A DNA stretch of 64,000 bases from Hirundichthys speculiger (GCA_018398805.1 JAGFBZ010001254.1:2441001-2505000), one strand, 5' to 3'. Shown: positions 48,878 to 60,479, counted from the stretch's first letter. Numbers and translations: made by a program. The notes: generated by a model not told the origin, from the letters alone.

Positions 48878-50600
48878 TATAAGATAAGATAAGATAGCAC
48901 TTTATTGATCCCATGACGGGGAAATTTGTGCGTTACCACAGCTCAATTACAGAAAAGAAAAATAACAATATATAAACAGAAGAGGAACAAATATATACAG
49001 TAAAAAAAAAGTTGTATACACAACACTATGTACAAACAGCAATATACAGCAAGCATACACAGTATGCAATTATAAGTGGAGGGTTGTGGAAGTATTCAGA
49101 TAAATAAATAAATAATAATATGTGTGTGTTGGCTGTAGATGTGTGTGTATGTAGAGTAAGTATGTGCATGGGGGGTGCACTGTGAGTGTGAGAAATTGTC
49201 CGAGTGACTCTCAGTGTTATGATGCGTTGTAGAGTCTAACTGCAGTTGGTATGAATGACCTGCAAAACGCTCCTTCCTGCAGCGATGGTGTTTCAGTCTC
49301 TGACTAAAGGAGCTGCTCAGTGCACCCACGGTCTCATGCAGAGGGTGATGGGGGTTGTCCATGATGGATGTCAGCTTCGCTAACATCCTCCTCTCACCCA
49401 CCACAACCACAGACTCTAGGGGACATCCCAGCACGGAGCTCGATCTACGCACGAATTTGTCGATCCCGTTCCTGTCTCTGTCGGTGTATCCACCCCCCCA
49501 GCAGGCTACTGTGTAAAAGATAGCAGATGCCACAACAGAGTCATAAAAGGTTTTTAAGAGAGTCCTGCAGACTCCGAAGGACCTCAGTCTCCTCAGTAGG
49601 TGGAGTCGACTCTGGCCCCTCTTGTACAGGACATCTGTGTTGGTTGACCAGTCCAGTTTGTTGTTGAGATGAACACCCAGGTACTTGTATGAGTCCACTT
49701 TCTCAATGTCCTTTCCCTGGATGTTCACAAGTGTGGTAGGGGGTGACTTTCTCCTGAAGTCTATCACCATCTCCTTTGTCTTGCTGGTGTTGATCTGCAG
49801 AGCATTGATCTCACACCAGTCGACAAAGTCCCTGATGACCCCCCCTGTATTCCCGGTCATTCCCGTCCGATACACATCCGATGATGGCCGTATCATCCGA
49901 GAAAGCTTCTGTAGGTGGCAGTGGTCCGAGTTGTACATGAAGTCCGAAGTGTACAGGCTGAACAGGAATATGAGAGGACTGTGCCTTGCGGTGCCCCCGT
50001 GCTGCAGACTATCACGTTCGACACACAGTTCTGGAGCCTCACGTACTGTGGTCTGTTGGTGAGGTAGTTAATGGTCCATGTAGTCAGCTGCTCGTCCACT
50101 CCAGCTGCCTCCAGCTTCCCTCTCAGCAGTGCAGGCTGGATGGTGTTGAAAGCACTGGAGAAGTCAAAGAACATGACTCTCACAGTGCTCCCCACCTGCT
50201 CCAGGTGAGAGAGGGATCGATGTAGGAGGTAGATAACAGCGTCATCCACCCCAATGCTGTGCCGGTAGGCAAACTGCAGGGGGTCCAGCGCTGAGCTCAC
50301 CAGTGGGCGGAGGTGGTGCAGGATGAGCCTTTCAAGATGCCTTCATTAGGTGTGAAGTCAGGGCAACAGGTCTAAAGTGGTTGGGCTCCCTGGGGTGTGC
50401 AATCTTTGGCACTGGAACCACACAGGAAGTCTTCCACAGTTCAGGGACCCTCTTCAGACTCAGACTTAGGTCGAAGATATGCAGGACCACCTGACAGAGC
50501 AGGTCTGCACAATCCCTGAGCAGTCTGAGGCTGATCCCATCCAAACCCGCTGCCTTCCTGATCTCCGTCCATCGTCCTTCGTCCCTCGTCCCTCGTCCGT
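48878..50600 (-). mobile_element. CR1/Rex-group LINE inserted in the RTE element
   Basis: The left edge is the LINE 3' end (gataagataagatagcactt, tattgatccc on the plus strand). Minus-strand RT motifs: LDPLQFAYRHSIGVDDAVIY, RVMFFDFSSAFNTIQPALL near 50170, GAPQGTVLS near 49990, and after a frameshift an FSDDTAIIG catalytic box near 49890-49905. The 280-codon frame 49096-49938 carries VIDFRRKSPPTTLVNIQGKD, YKYLGVHLNNKLDW and ERRMLAKLTSIMDNPHHPLH. The 5' end (about 50600) is truncated before the endonuclease and bordered by cgtccctcgtccctcgtcc. Frameshifts at about 49925 and 50335 make it inactive, but it is clearly younger than its host. Confidence 0.9.
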
Positions 50601-50876
50601 ATAGACAATGTAACCTGAATGAGACCACTGACTGCAAAGTAGTGGCAAGTGGTGGAAGTTAAAAAAAGGAAAAGCGTCATGTGGCTTTCAGAGAAAAGTT
50701 GAGACAGTTCTGGGTGGTCAGGAGGTTCTCCCAGACAATTGGACAACTGCAGCTAATGTGATCAGGGAGACAGGTAAGAGACTACTTGGTGTGTCATCTG
50801 GTAGGAAAGTAGACAAGGAGACTTGGTGGTGGAATGAAAAAGTTCAGGAGTATGAACAGAGAAAGAGGTTAGCTAA

Positions 50877-52024
50877 TGTAGTGGGACAACTATCCACCTG
50901 ATTAGATCCAGGTGTGATCCCATTTAGGGATTGGTCAACGCCTGCTGGCGTTCTAGTCAATATAGGAAACTGCTGATTATCTGCACCTGTTACGCTGAAC
51001 TGGTGCTTGCTCATTCTGCTGGAGATCGAGACGGTGATTGTCTCCCCCCGATTGTCTGTAAACTGGCTGCGTTGGTATGTTGCCTTGGTATTTTGCACAC
51101 TATTTACAGCAATATTCATCATTTTTCTAATGATTCATACTGCAATAGGTTCCCATAATAAGCTGCTTTGGGGTAAAAGGCTTCCTCCGACTCGGTTGAA
51201 CCTGTCTCTGATCGGTGGGTTCATCAGTCTCTCTCGCTGTCTAGATGCTTGCATTTCGGCAGCTCATTCATGTAGCTCTGCGCCTTTTTTTTATAGACAC
51301 AGAGGACCCGGCAGTTACTGGCTTGTACCAGAGGACCCAGGCAGGTGCCTACTTCAAGCGGGGAGGACAGACGCACTCTTGTGCAGTAACAAACAGCGGA
51401 GACTCTGCCTCCGGGCGTACGCTGCCCTACCACTGCCGTCTTGCCCTGAGTCTTGGCTTATAGGCCACAAAAGAGGTTTTACCCCTCAGCGCCGTCTGAC
51501 AGGCGACTCTAAGGATCTGGATTTGAGTCAGCTCAAGGATTAATTCCCTTTGTGCTGTGTGGATTTTTTTGCATTACTGGTTTTAGTTTTTTTTTATTTT
51601 CTTTTAAACTGTTTTTAACGTTTTTTCTTGTTTTGCAGCTGGGCTTCCCCCCCATTGGTGGACAGGCTCTTGGTGGTGGCATCTCCCTTTGCTTTGCTGT
51701 GCGCATGTGACCAACACAAATTGGATGAGGTGGCACGGAGTGTGAGCTTTATTTGGTGGGGTGATTTTGTTTATTTCTTTTGGAGACACCCTTGCTTTTG
51801 ATGCCTGTTCACACCCAGTAAGTCCAGCTGCATTTTATTTCTCTTAGCTTGGTCTTATATTCTTTTTTTTCTTGTTTTAAAATAAACACTTTCTTAAATG
51901 GAACCTGCATGTCTCCATTGTATGAACGGACTTGAGTGCTTTTTTTTCAAAGGCAGATTTTCCTTGGGGTGTAATTCCCCAAGGTGGCGTTGTTGAACTC
52001 TAAAAAGACTTACCACTTGCCACA
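50877..52024 (+). mobile_element. Solo LTR, 1,148 bp, CTAA target duplication
   Basis: It starts tgtagtgggacaactatcc and ends ttaccacttgccaca. CTAA flanks both sides (50873-50876 and 52025-52028). Removing the LTR and one CTAA restores the RTE reading agctaagaagaagtgggaca. An AATAAA lies near 51884 (taaaataaacac), consistent with plus orientation. Open frames inside (51007-51543, 178 codons) show no gag or pol motif. It is probably a Gypsy-type LTR, given the 4-bp duplication. Confidence 0.85.
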
Positions 52025-52382
52025 CTAAGAAGAAGTGGGACATTGAGAGGACTGAAGAGAGTAGACAGCAGTAGAGGGAGATTCAGCCTAAGGTGAACTT
52101 AGAGGTAAAGGCCAAACAAAGGGTGTATGAGATGTTAGATTGGACAGCAAGGAGGGAGAGACTGACTTATCCCAGTCGGCGAGGCAGAATGATAGAGATG
52201 GAAAGGACATGCAACAGGCAAGATTGATGAAGGATAGAGATGAAAATGTATTGACACATGACAGAAGTGAGATAGGAAGATGAAAAGATTACTTTGAAGA
52301 GTTCATGAATGAAAGTGAACGAAGAGTAGGAGGTTACCATTGTGGACCAGGAGGTAGCAAAGATTAGTAAGGTTGAAGTGAG

Positions 52383-52489
52383 AATTACAGTCTGATCCTT
52401 TCATTTGAATCAGGTGCACTGAAGCAGGGAAACATCTAAGACATGCAGGACGTGGGCCCGAGAGGACTGGAGTTGGAGACCCCTGGTTT
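52383..52489. mobile_element. MITE fragment inserted in the RTE 3' region
   Basis: The stretch gaatcaggtgcactgaagca, then gggaaacatctaagacatgc and gaggactggagttggagacc, is a recognisable fragment of a very common teleost nonautonomous repeat. RTE sequence resumes directly at agagactgtggcactgagg. The left edge is approximate. Confidence 0.6.
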
Positions 52490-52838
52490 AGAGACTGTGG
52501 CACTGAGGAAAAGACAGGAGACAGAGTTAGAGGTAGCAGAGGTTCAAATGTTGAGGTTCTCTTTGGGAGTGATGAGGATGGACAGAATCAGGAATGAGTA
52601 CATCAGAGGGATAGGACTTCAGATGTTTTGGAGAGAAAATAAGAGACCAGACTGAAATGGTTTGGACATGAAGAGAGTAGAGAGAGTGAATATATCAGTA
52701 GAAGGATGATGAGGCTGGAGCTGCCAGACAGGAGGTGTAGAGGAAGACCAAAGAAGAGATTTATGGAATTTATGTGAATCCAGCATAACTGTGATATATT
52801 TTCAAAAGCCTCCACAAATCCACATGACATACTGCCTT

Positions 52839-53435
52839 AAGGCTCATTTATACTTCTTTGTATCCGTTGATACGCAGACATGCAGAGCCCTCTCTGATGT
52901 CACCAGCCCTCTCCAACTGCTGGCTACATCATTTCCGGAATCACTACAGTTTCCAACGTATCAACACCACCATATTTAATATCCAGAATTTTATATTTAA
53001 TATTTGAAGTGCATCAGTTTGTCCATTTCCCTCAGAAGTCGAACAAGAGCTCAGTACTTGCTCATCCTTCGCCCCGTCTCATTCAGCTGACCTACATGCC
53101 ACCTCTGCACATATCACCTCTTTCCGTCTCGTCTCATTCTTTGTTCAATGCTGATCAGCTCCAGCTCCATCCAAAGTCTCTCTGCCGGTTGCCAGTCTGC
53201 CTGTGTGTCTTTGTGTGGCAGCCAGGATGTAAATAAACAATTCACAACCTTACGTCATAGGATAACGGGCTGGTCTTCGAAAAAAATAAATAAATAAATC
53301 ATGCTCCCTATGGTTCTGGCAGTGAACTGCTTTGCAATGCTCACCAAGCAACAGAGAATTTCAAACAGTCCAGTTCTCCATCAGCATTACTGTGAGAGTT
53401 ATGTAGTATTGAGTCAGAGAAGTATAATGACGCCT
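52839..53435. mobile_element. MITE, about 597 bp
   Basis: The left end aaggctcatttatacttctt and the right end, reverse-complemented, aaggcgtcattatacttctc, are imperfect terminal inverted repeats. It is the teleost family with a ttatacttct core, often assigned to PIF/Harbinger. No transposase is present. The target duplication is not clear. Short frames inside are shadows. Confidence 0.65.
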
Positions 53436-55163
53436 TTGGAAAGCAATGTCTATATACTGAGGTGCGTAAACATTTATTTATCATGTCTGTAAATGAGGTC
53501 AACACAGTTTTTCAGGTTATGCAGGTTTGCAGGTTTTGCATTGCTCTAGACTAGCAAATCCAACATGAGCTATCGCATGTCCCTATTTGGACATGAGGTC
53601 GAATAGCGGTCCTGAGGTATCATTCACTTCACTTCTTACCAACACATGCACACACACACACACAGTTCAGCTATACCTCCATCTATTTTTTACTTAATAC
53701 TCCCCATTTATGTTATAATCTTACAAAAGCTGGTCATCCATATTCTATTCTGAAAAATCCTGCCCCCCTTATTCTGTTTTCTCCTCACAAGCAATTAATT
53801 TCCTCACGCCACTGACTGCACAGACTGCATTTCTGCTGCTCTGCACTGTTATTCTCCGGTGCAGCTTGATCCTCAGCACCAGATATTTTGGAAGATATTT
53901 TGACATACCCAGGATTTATTTTGGGGAGAGGTGGCCAGAAAAACACCAAAGCTGGAATCGAGATTACTGGGAATATGACAGTGATCATCAACTAAATCCA
54001 ATCCTGAAATCCTTAAATTCTGATTCAGAAAGGGCATTTGTGTTTCACTTCATGCTTCCTCTGCACAAAAGTCACAGATGGCCTGATGTTTAATTTATTA
54101 AAAGAGCGGATTTTATGAAAGGACTAGTGTGAAGAATATGAACAACATAAAAAATGAGAACATAAATGGTGCGGAATTCAAAAAACTAATTAGTTATGAT
54201 AAGTTTTCATTTTATATGGTCTATTTAGTGTAAAACAATGCACTGTTAATCATTTTGTTTATTTAGTGCAATTGAAAAAGTTTCTAAAATGTTAACTTGA
54301 CACTGAAAAAAAAATCATGTTTTTTTCTGACAGTGTGTCATAAGACATGACATTGTTTCAATTTTAGTAAATATTGTCAGCTATTCTTATTTACTAAACT
54401 GTATTACATCATTTATTCAATTAATTCTAGCCTTATAAGTTGAGAGAACAGATAAAAACATTAAATTCTGCCTACACAGACCCCATATTATAAAAGCATA
54501 TGATTGCTATAAACAGAAACCATATAGACCACAATTTGTTTTAAGTAACTGCGAAGCTTCAGTGATGCTATCTCATCCAGCTAACATTTAGCCTGACATA
54601 TTCCCCTCACTTTAAACGAGCTGTAAATTCAACATTGATTCATAATCAAAGGGGTTGATTTGTGGTTCATGTTAAAATCCCTGCAGGACCAACTATGTAA
54701 TAGAATTAGTGCTGAAAATAATGAATATACATTGTATTATGTTTCATAAAAGCACTCTGGAAATGCACTGACATACTTTTAAGATGATGGTTGAAATATT
54801 GAATATCTGTCAGCGATTCAGCAGTCCCACATTTGTTCAACATCCAGGAAGCACTCAGTGGTTACAATGTGACACATCAGCATTCAGTTCTTCAGCCTGA
54901 TGATGTATTGATGCTGTTTCAGCATGATTTGACACTTCAGTCTGAAACTGTGAACATAAACCATTTTGGATCAGGTAATGAGGTCGGTATAAGTAGCCAC
55001 AGTGCTGTAACCAGGTTAACAGAACACCAGCTTTGTGTCTAACCCCTTTATTTCATATTTTACTATATCCCTCATGGAGATCTGGAGATGTTTTGCAGGT
55101 GTAGTGTCCACAAATGCAACCAGCTAGGTTTTAGATGTGTGGCAACAACCTTAGGCCATAAAA

Positions 55164-55165
<2 letters not shown>
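53436..55165. other. Unique DNA, no gene seen
   Basis: A (CA)n tract at 53648-53662. A 75-codon frame at 53866-54093 rich in Arg, Trp and Tyr has no splice or domain support. Nothing else is recognised in about 1.7 kb. Confidence 0.45.

Positions 55166-55166
<1 letters not shown>

Positions 55167-55252
<86 letters not shown>
55167..55252. repeat. (TA)n microsatellite
   Basis: An uninterrupted TA run of about 85 bases. Confidence 0.95.
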
Positions 55253-55258
<6 letters not shown>

Positions 55259-55392
55259 CAAACATCTGTGTTGTGATCCTTCTAATCTCACTGCTACAAG
55301 TGAGGGCTGTTAGTGCTCTCAGCTGATCTGAATAATGTCCAGTGCTGTGGGAGTTTTTTTTTTTTTTTTTTTTTAATAATAAACCCCATCAG

Positions 55393-55760
55393 GGTGGGCA
55401 GCACGGTGGCTTAGTGGTCAGCGCTGTTGCCTCACAGCAAGAAGGTTTCTGGTTCGAACCTCAGCAAGGGCCTTTCTGTGTGGAGTTTTCATGTTCTCCC
55501 TGTGCTTGCGTGGGTTTCCTCCAAGTACTCTGGCTTCTTCCCACAGTCCAAAGACATGCATGTCAGGTTAATTGGTGGTTCTAAATTGCCAATAGGAGTG
55601 ATTGTGCATGGTTGTTTGTCTATATGTGGCCCTGTGATGGACTGGTGACCTGTCCAGGGTGTACACCTGCCTTTTGCCTGAAGAGAGCTGGGATAGGCTC
55701 CAGCAGATCCCTGTGACCCTGCAGAGGATTAAGCGGGTATAGATAATGGATGGATAAATG
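55393..55760 (+). mobile_element. Full-length tRNA-derived SINE
   Basis: The head carries an RNA polymerase III A box (tggcttagtgg, 55407-55417) and B box (ggttcgaacct, 55451-55461) in tRNA spacing. The body (ttctgtgtggagttttcatg, ccacagtccaaagacatgca, ttaattggtggttctaaat) and 3' domain (gagctgggataggctccagc) follow, ending in a ggatgga/taaatgg tail. It is preceded by a T-run and a hinge (55351-55380). Truncated relatives lie at 24115-24280 and 5848-5906. Both promoter boxes look intact, but SINE mobility depends on a partner LINE. Confidence 0.8.
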
Positions 55761-56296
55761 GAACCTATCAGGTAAAACATGTATTAGTGTTGTTTTATAT
55801 GTATAGAAAACACATTTTAATGATTAAGTTTCACAGTGCAATGTGCCAGTACTAACATTTGGCAAATCTTTCAAAATCTTGATTACTTGTTTGGTCAAGG
55901 TCGACGCTTTATAAGTCAATATTAAAGCTTATCATGATGTCAGGATACGTGATGCTGAGACAAACGGTTGTGTTGGTTCCAACAAGAAGTTAACTCTACT
56001 GTTACCCTGGTAACCACATATGAATAATATGTTCATACATGACCTACCACTATGAAAATGTCATAAACACATCAACATTTTAATGTTGCTGAAAATAAGG
56101 TCAGGTTTAATTCAATCCTTGAGCTACCAGGTTGGAAAATAAAATGTCTCATTGATAGGATTTTCAAGCTACAAGTCACAAGCACGTGCACGCCACCTGA
56201 TAATGCAGTCAGTAAGCATTCACCAGAAGACCACCTTAAATAAAAACCAAAGAAAAATGTCAGATGCCTCCAGTATTGCAATTTCCTTTTTTTTTT
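55761..56296. other. Unique DNA, no gene seen
   Basis: AT-rich spacer between the SINE and the piggyBac element; no motif recognised. Confidence 0.4.
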
Positions 56297-56604
56297 TTAA
56301 CCTTTGTGTCGTGTTCGTTTCTCCCCCCTTACTTTAGTGCTCCCGGTCAAATTTGACCAGCCTGTTTTAACTGCTCCTACATTAACAGAAAAACCACTGA
56401 TTGACACCAAATTTTATTTAACTCCTTTTCAAGCTGTAAACAATGTCTCAGACCACTGGTTTATATGAATAACTGCAGTGAATATACATAGAATAGACAC
56501 AAAAATAGTAAATTGTATTCCAAAATTATCATTTATGTAAAAAGAAAGTAACAAAAATCAAAACAGTGACCAAATTCACACATCAACATGAGCCTATCTG
56601 GAAT

Positions 56605-56890
56605 ATCACGGGACAGCTCCCACCGCTACACTGGGCTGTGGGCTCGAACGTGAATGTTCAGCACCAGACAGCTCCCACCACTACTCCGGGCTTTATGAGC
56701 TGTTCGGTGCTGTTCACGTTCAGCACCGGACATCTCCTGCCACTTCTCCGGGCTGGCGGGAGCTGTCCAGTGCTGAAAGTTCACGTTCAGCACTGGACAG
56801 CTACCACAGCCCGGCGAAGTGGTGGGAGCTGTCCGGTGCTGAATGTTCACGTTCAGTACCGGACAGCTCCCACAGCCCGGAGAAGTTCAT
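56605..56890. repeat. Cluster of tandem hairpins inside the piggyBac element
   Basis: Units alternate gacagctcccacc/ggtgggagctgtc and ttcacgttcagcac. Two clean stem-loops are visible: 56761-56777 with 56786-56802 (17 bp, perfect) and 56826-56842 with 56851-56867 (17 bp, one mismatch), both with an agttcacg/tgttcacg-type loop. A third, poorer one lies near 56697-56735. The cluster replaces sequence where the DDE core should be. Confidence 0.85.
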
Positions 56891-57202
56891 GTTCACACAC
56901 AGGAGCGGCATCCTAACATTATTTTCTATTCTTGCTCTGCCTCCTCTTTCCTGGGTGGATGAATACCAGAGCAAATTGCCATCCTTGGACTGGAATACCA
57001 CAGGTGCCTCTTCCTCAGGTGTGTCTTCCTCTGAAGCCTCTTCCTCGCCATCTGTTGACTGGTCGGTCTCACAATGGTCTGGATCAAAATCAGGATCAAT
57101 GTTGTCTTCTATTTTTGAGACATCGCCTTCTATTTCTGGTTGAACTTCAATCCCCTGTTCATCAGGTTGAAATAAAAGGTCCAGAGCTTCTCTGACAAGA
57201 AA
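56885..57202 (-). pseudogene. piggyBac transposase N-terminal remnant
   Basis: One open minus-strand frame carries FLVREALDLLFQPDEQGIEV, then an acidic stretch (DPDFDPDHCETDQSTDGEEE), VVFQSKDGNLLWYSS and RGGRARIENNVRM. This order of an acidic N-terminus followed by W...G..R is that of piggyBac transposases just before the DDE domain. It ends at the hairpin cluster. The start codon is lost, a stop (57203-57205) lying just upstream. Confidence 0.75.
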
Positions 57203-58138
57203 TCATCTGATCGGGTGCCTAGTCTACGTGTTCATAGTAAAATGAGGGCAATGCACACAAAAAAACTATATATAAGGGGTCTCTGAGAAGATGTGATACA
57301 TTTTGTATTGGAAAGTGCGGTTCACGTGGGGGGATGGGCACATAAGCCTGGGAAAGAGACGGTTCTCATAACAAACACCTAATTGTTGACTTTGAAATGT
57401 GGAACAAGTGTTAGTGTTATACATTTAGTTTGGAAAGTGTGGTTCATGTGGGGGGGGCACATAAGCACAGGAATGAGGTGGTAAGAGGTGACACCTATTT
57501 TTTTTAGTCTGAAAGGGGTTTACGTGGGGTGGGGTGGTGTGTGTGTGTATAGTGGTGTATTTGTGGTTGTGTACAATCTGATGGATGAACACAATCTAGG
57601 GTCACCCATTAATTTCCTATGGTGGTCATTTTTGACTGGGAACATCACAGGTGTTACAAAGTTGAATAAACTACTCAAAATTCAGAGAAAATGGTGATCA
57701 GCAATTATATATGTTCAAATGCCTAGTGTGGAGGATATCATAAGGCCCTGAAACAATCAAATGTAAAACACAATATTTATGATGGATGGAAGTAGGAAAT
57801 CGGTCAGATTTGACCCGAACACGACAGAAAGGTTAAATAAAATCCCATGATGCCCTTTGACATCATATGATATTCATAATTCCAATGCTCTATCCTGTTG
57901 TGAACAGAAGTCTCAAAAGCTCTGTAGAAGCTGAATGTCAATCCTGTCACAACATCAGGATTTCCTATTACCACACCAGAAACAGTGTTTGAGAAGCTGT
58001 TAGCTGATCTGACAAGTGCTTTGTTTTAGTCCTACTGAGGCCTTTTCTCGTTATTCAAGGAAGCATATGGAAACTGCAAATTGACTCTTTTCACAGAATC
58101 CACCAGAAACAAATACAATGTAATTTTAGTTACTGAGT

Positions 58139-58565
58139 ACCTCTGCTAAAGGAGGCACGTGCACAGGCCCGTCTGAAGTTTGCCAATGAACACCTGGATG
58201 ATTCAGACAAGGCTCGGGAGAATGTGATATGGTCAGATGAGAACAAAATTGGCATCAACTTGACTTGTGTTTGGAGGCAGAGAAATGCTGAATATGACCA
58301 TAAGCACACCATCCCCACCGTCAAATGTGAAGTATAAACATGGATGTCAAAAACATGAGGTAGAAAACGCAATGAGGTGCTGATGAACTGAGACATGTAA
58401 CGTCTTAGATGAGAACCTCCTCGCCACGGCCAAAACACTAAAGATGGGTCACAGATGGGTCTTCCAGCATGACAATGACCCAAAACATACAGCCAAGGCG
58501 TCAAAGGAGTAGGAGCATCAAGAAGAAGCACACTGAGATCGTGGAGAGGCCAATCTGGGGTCTCA
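58139..58565 (+). pseudogene. Tc1 transposase fragment
   Basis: It encodes, with breaks, KEARAQARLKFANEHLDDSD, then KARENVIWSDENKI, VWRQRNAEYDHKHTIPTVK, a gap, and [20 protein letters not shown] with [13 protein letters not shown]. This is the middle to catalytic region of a second Tc1 family. The first two Asp are kept. The third acidic block and both terminal repeats are missing. Confidence 0.8.
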
Positions 58566-59335
58566 TTGACATTCTGTTGAGGCCATAGACAGGCAACTAA
58601 GGAGTAGCTCAGTATATAAAAAAAATAAATAAATACACAAAATGATGAATTTTGCTGACCATTCAGCAGTTTATGAGTGTGCTATCAATACTACACATTA
58701 GATTGATCCAAAACAAGCACTTACTATATTGCTTTCTGGTCTGAAACACACAGAGAGGTGGAGAGAAAATGAATTTTCCTGACAGAAAAAACACGAGGGA
58801 AGAGAAGGATACTTGCTCTTTGGAAAAAAAAAATCCAATCAGACTTGATGATAATTGCTTTTGTAGTAATCAAGTTTTTATAATAAGGACAACAGGAAAT
58901 TGGAGGACAAGTCAGTACCCAATTTAATCAATACCAATTATTTTCTCCAAAGCATCAATTTCTTAAAAAGCTACTGGCTGGTTGCACTAGTGTTTATCAA
59001 TAATATCAGAAGAGGGACATGGCATGGATCTTAGTAAGAAAAATTCAGCTTCTGAAAGTACAGTATGCTCTCTTTATCTCTGTTGACACACACGCAGTCA
59101 TGTCTTAGTGAAGTCAGTCAAATGAGTTTTAAATTAGAAACAGTAGGCATGCTGCGAGTTTGCGGTATGCATGTTGTTACTTACAGTACTTGACTCCCTG
59201 CCCACAGTTCTGCAAGTGAAGTAGATGGCTTTGTCTAGATATAAAATGTTTCAGACAAAATATTCTATATATATGAAGAAACTCTACAGACTCAATATCA
59301 ACTCGAAGTTAAGATTAAATTCCATACAAATATTT
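58566..59335. other. Unique DNA, no gene seen
   Basis: AT-rich sequence between Tc1 fragments. No motif recognised. Confidence 0.4.
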
Positions 59336-59950
59336 TACAGTGGCAATAAAAGGTATGTGAGCCGCTTGGAATTTACTGGTTTTCTGCACTATTTTTTCCA
59401 TAAAATGTGATTTGATCTTCATTTAATTCAAAGTAATGGATAAAAACCATGTCCTTTAGCTAACAATAATAATACAAAATTCATCAAATAATAATCTAAT
59501 AGCAACCATCTATGGTCATGAATCTAATAAATTTACTGATTGGTTAAGCGGGGTGTTCATGGCAGAAAAAAAGCACCTGAAGAAAAGAAAATGCTTGTTG
59601 GAAAATAGTATAAGGAAAATCTTTTTTGGAATAATTAATAATTGTTTGGGAAGAAGAATAGCACTATGTGGTATAGTTTATGTCAAAACATGTGAAGTGT
59701 GGTTGAGAGAGCATCATGATTTGGGTTTGTTTAGCTTGTTATTATTGAAGGGAAAATGAACTCTCAAATTTGCCAAAATATCCTGCAGGATAATGTTAGG
59801 CTGGTTGTTTTCCAGCTGAATTTGAGAAGCCAGGTGATGCAGCAGGACATTGACCCCAGGCATCGAGGTAAATCCACCACAGAATGGCTTTAGAATAAGA
59901 AAATCCAGCTTTTGGAGTAAAGCTGTCAGAGCCCAGACTTACATGCTAGA
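59336..59950 (+). mobile_element. Third Tc1 family, deleted copy
   Basis: The left terminal region reads tacagtggcaataaaaggta, then gagccgcttggaatttactg and cataaaatgtgatttgatct, a known teleost Tc1 TIR type. After a large deletion the catalytic region follows at 59700-59945: HHDLGLF, GKMNSQI, then VMQQDIDPRHRGKSTTEWL and a C-terminal CQSPDL. The second Asp is kept. The N-terminal DNA-binding domain is gone. Confidence 0.75.
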
Positions 59951-59952
59951 TA

Positions 59953-60479
59953 TACAGGTGAAACTCAAAAAATTAGAATATCGCACAAAAGTTTGTTTAT
60001 TCCAGCAAGTAGATTTACAAAGTGAAACTAATGTACGACGTAGGTTCATAACATGCAACTCAAGATATTTCAAGCCTTTATTTGATATCATTTTGATGAT
60101 TATGGCTTACAATTTATCAAAACCTCATATTGAAAATCTCAAAAAAACTGAATGTCACATACAATCAATAGAAAGAGGAATTTAAACAGAGAAATATTGG
60201 CCCTCTGAAAGGTTTAATCTTGCATATGTACTCGGTACTTGGTTTAGCCCCCTTTTGCATGAAGCACTGCCTCAATATGGCATGGCATGGATGCCATCAG
60301 CCTGTGGCACTGCTCAGGTGTTATGGAAGACCAGGATGCCTTAATAGGGGCCTTCAGCTCTGTCGCATTGTTCGATCTCATGTCTCTCATCTTTCTTTTG
60401 CTAATGCCCCGATAATTATCTATGGGCTTCAGGTCTGGTGAGTTTGCTGGCCAATCAAGCACCGTTATCTGATGGTTAT
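59953..60479 (-). pseudogene. Fourth Tc1 family: terminal repeat and C-terminal half of the transposase
   Basis: The plus strand starts with the outer terminal repeat (tatacaggtgaaactcaaaa, aattagaatatcgcac). The minus strand then encodes NNHQITVLDWPANSPDLKPI, GISKRKMRDMRSNNATELKA and TPEQCHRLMASMPCHIEAV. The third catalytic Glu (NPIENLW in the family) is Asp here (KPIDNYR). The coding sequence stops abruptly at the TTAA at 60480. The missing N-terminal half lies at 63058-63535. Confidence 0.8.

Larger units (their letters stand above)
48070..52785 (+). mobile_element. RTE-type LINE, shattered, hosting three insertions
   Basis: 5' UTR-like sequence starts near 48070 (gttgtgtctggaaaggcatc). 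The endonuclease region reads VSGYAPLVGSELDEKDKFWS, VVISADFSGHVGEGNRADEE and GKFGIQDRNAKGQMVVDFAK at 48570-48812. After the LINE insert it resumes near 50600 (tgtaacctgaatgagacc), breaks again at 50877-52024 for an LTR, and resumes at gaagaagtgggacattgaga. The 3' part ends with LRFSLGVMRMDRIRNEYIRG and a degraded tail (52540-52785). The central RT domain is largely lost. Many stops show it is old. Confidence 0.8.
56297..57836 (-). mobile_element. piggyBac element with intact TTAA ends, 1.53 kb between target sites
   Basis: TTAA lies at 56297-56300 and 57833-57836. The inner ends cctttgtgtcgtgttcg and, reverse-complemented, cctttctgtcgtgttcg are 16 of 17 identical. A ggtcaaatttgacc palindrome is subterminal at left, and the diverged ggtcagatttgacc at right. 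The minus strand keeps the N-terminal part of the transposase (56885-57202). The catalytic core is replaced by repeated hairpins (56605-56890). Three diverged units starting near 57308, 57430 and 57508 contain gtggttcatgtgggg-type text. It is nonautonomous but has apparently usable ends. Confidence 0.9.

Noticed and set aside
51007..51543. 178-codon plus-strand open frame
   Set aside because: Lies wholly inside a solo LTR with defined ends and has no gag or pol motif.
53866..54093. 75-codon frame rich in Trp, Tyr and Arg
   Set aside because: Looks protein-like in composition but has no repeat in other frames, no splice sites and no family I recognise.
55393..55480. A tRNA gene
   Set aside because: A and B boxes are present, but the sequence lacks a cloverleaf and continues into a SINE body.
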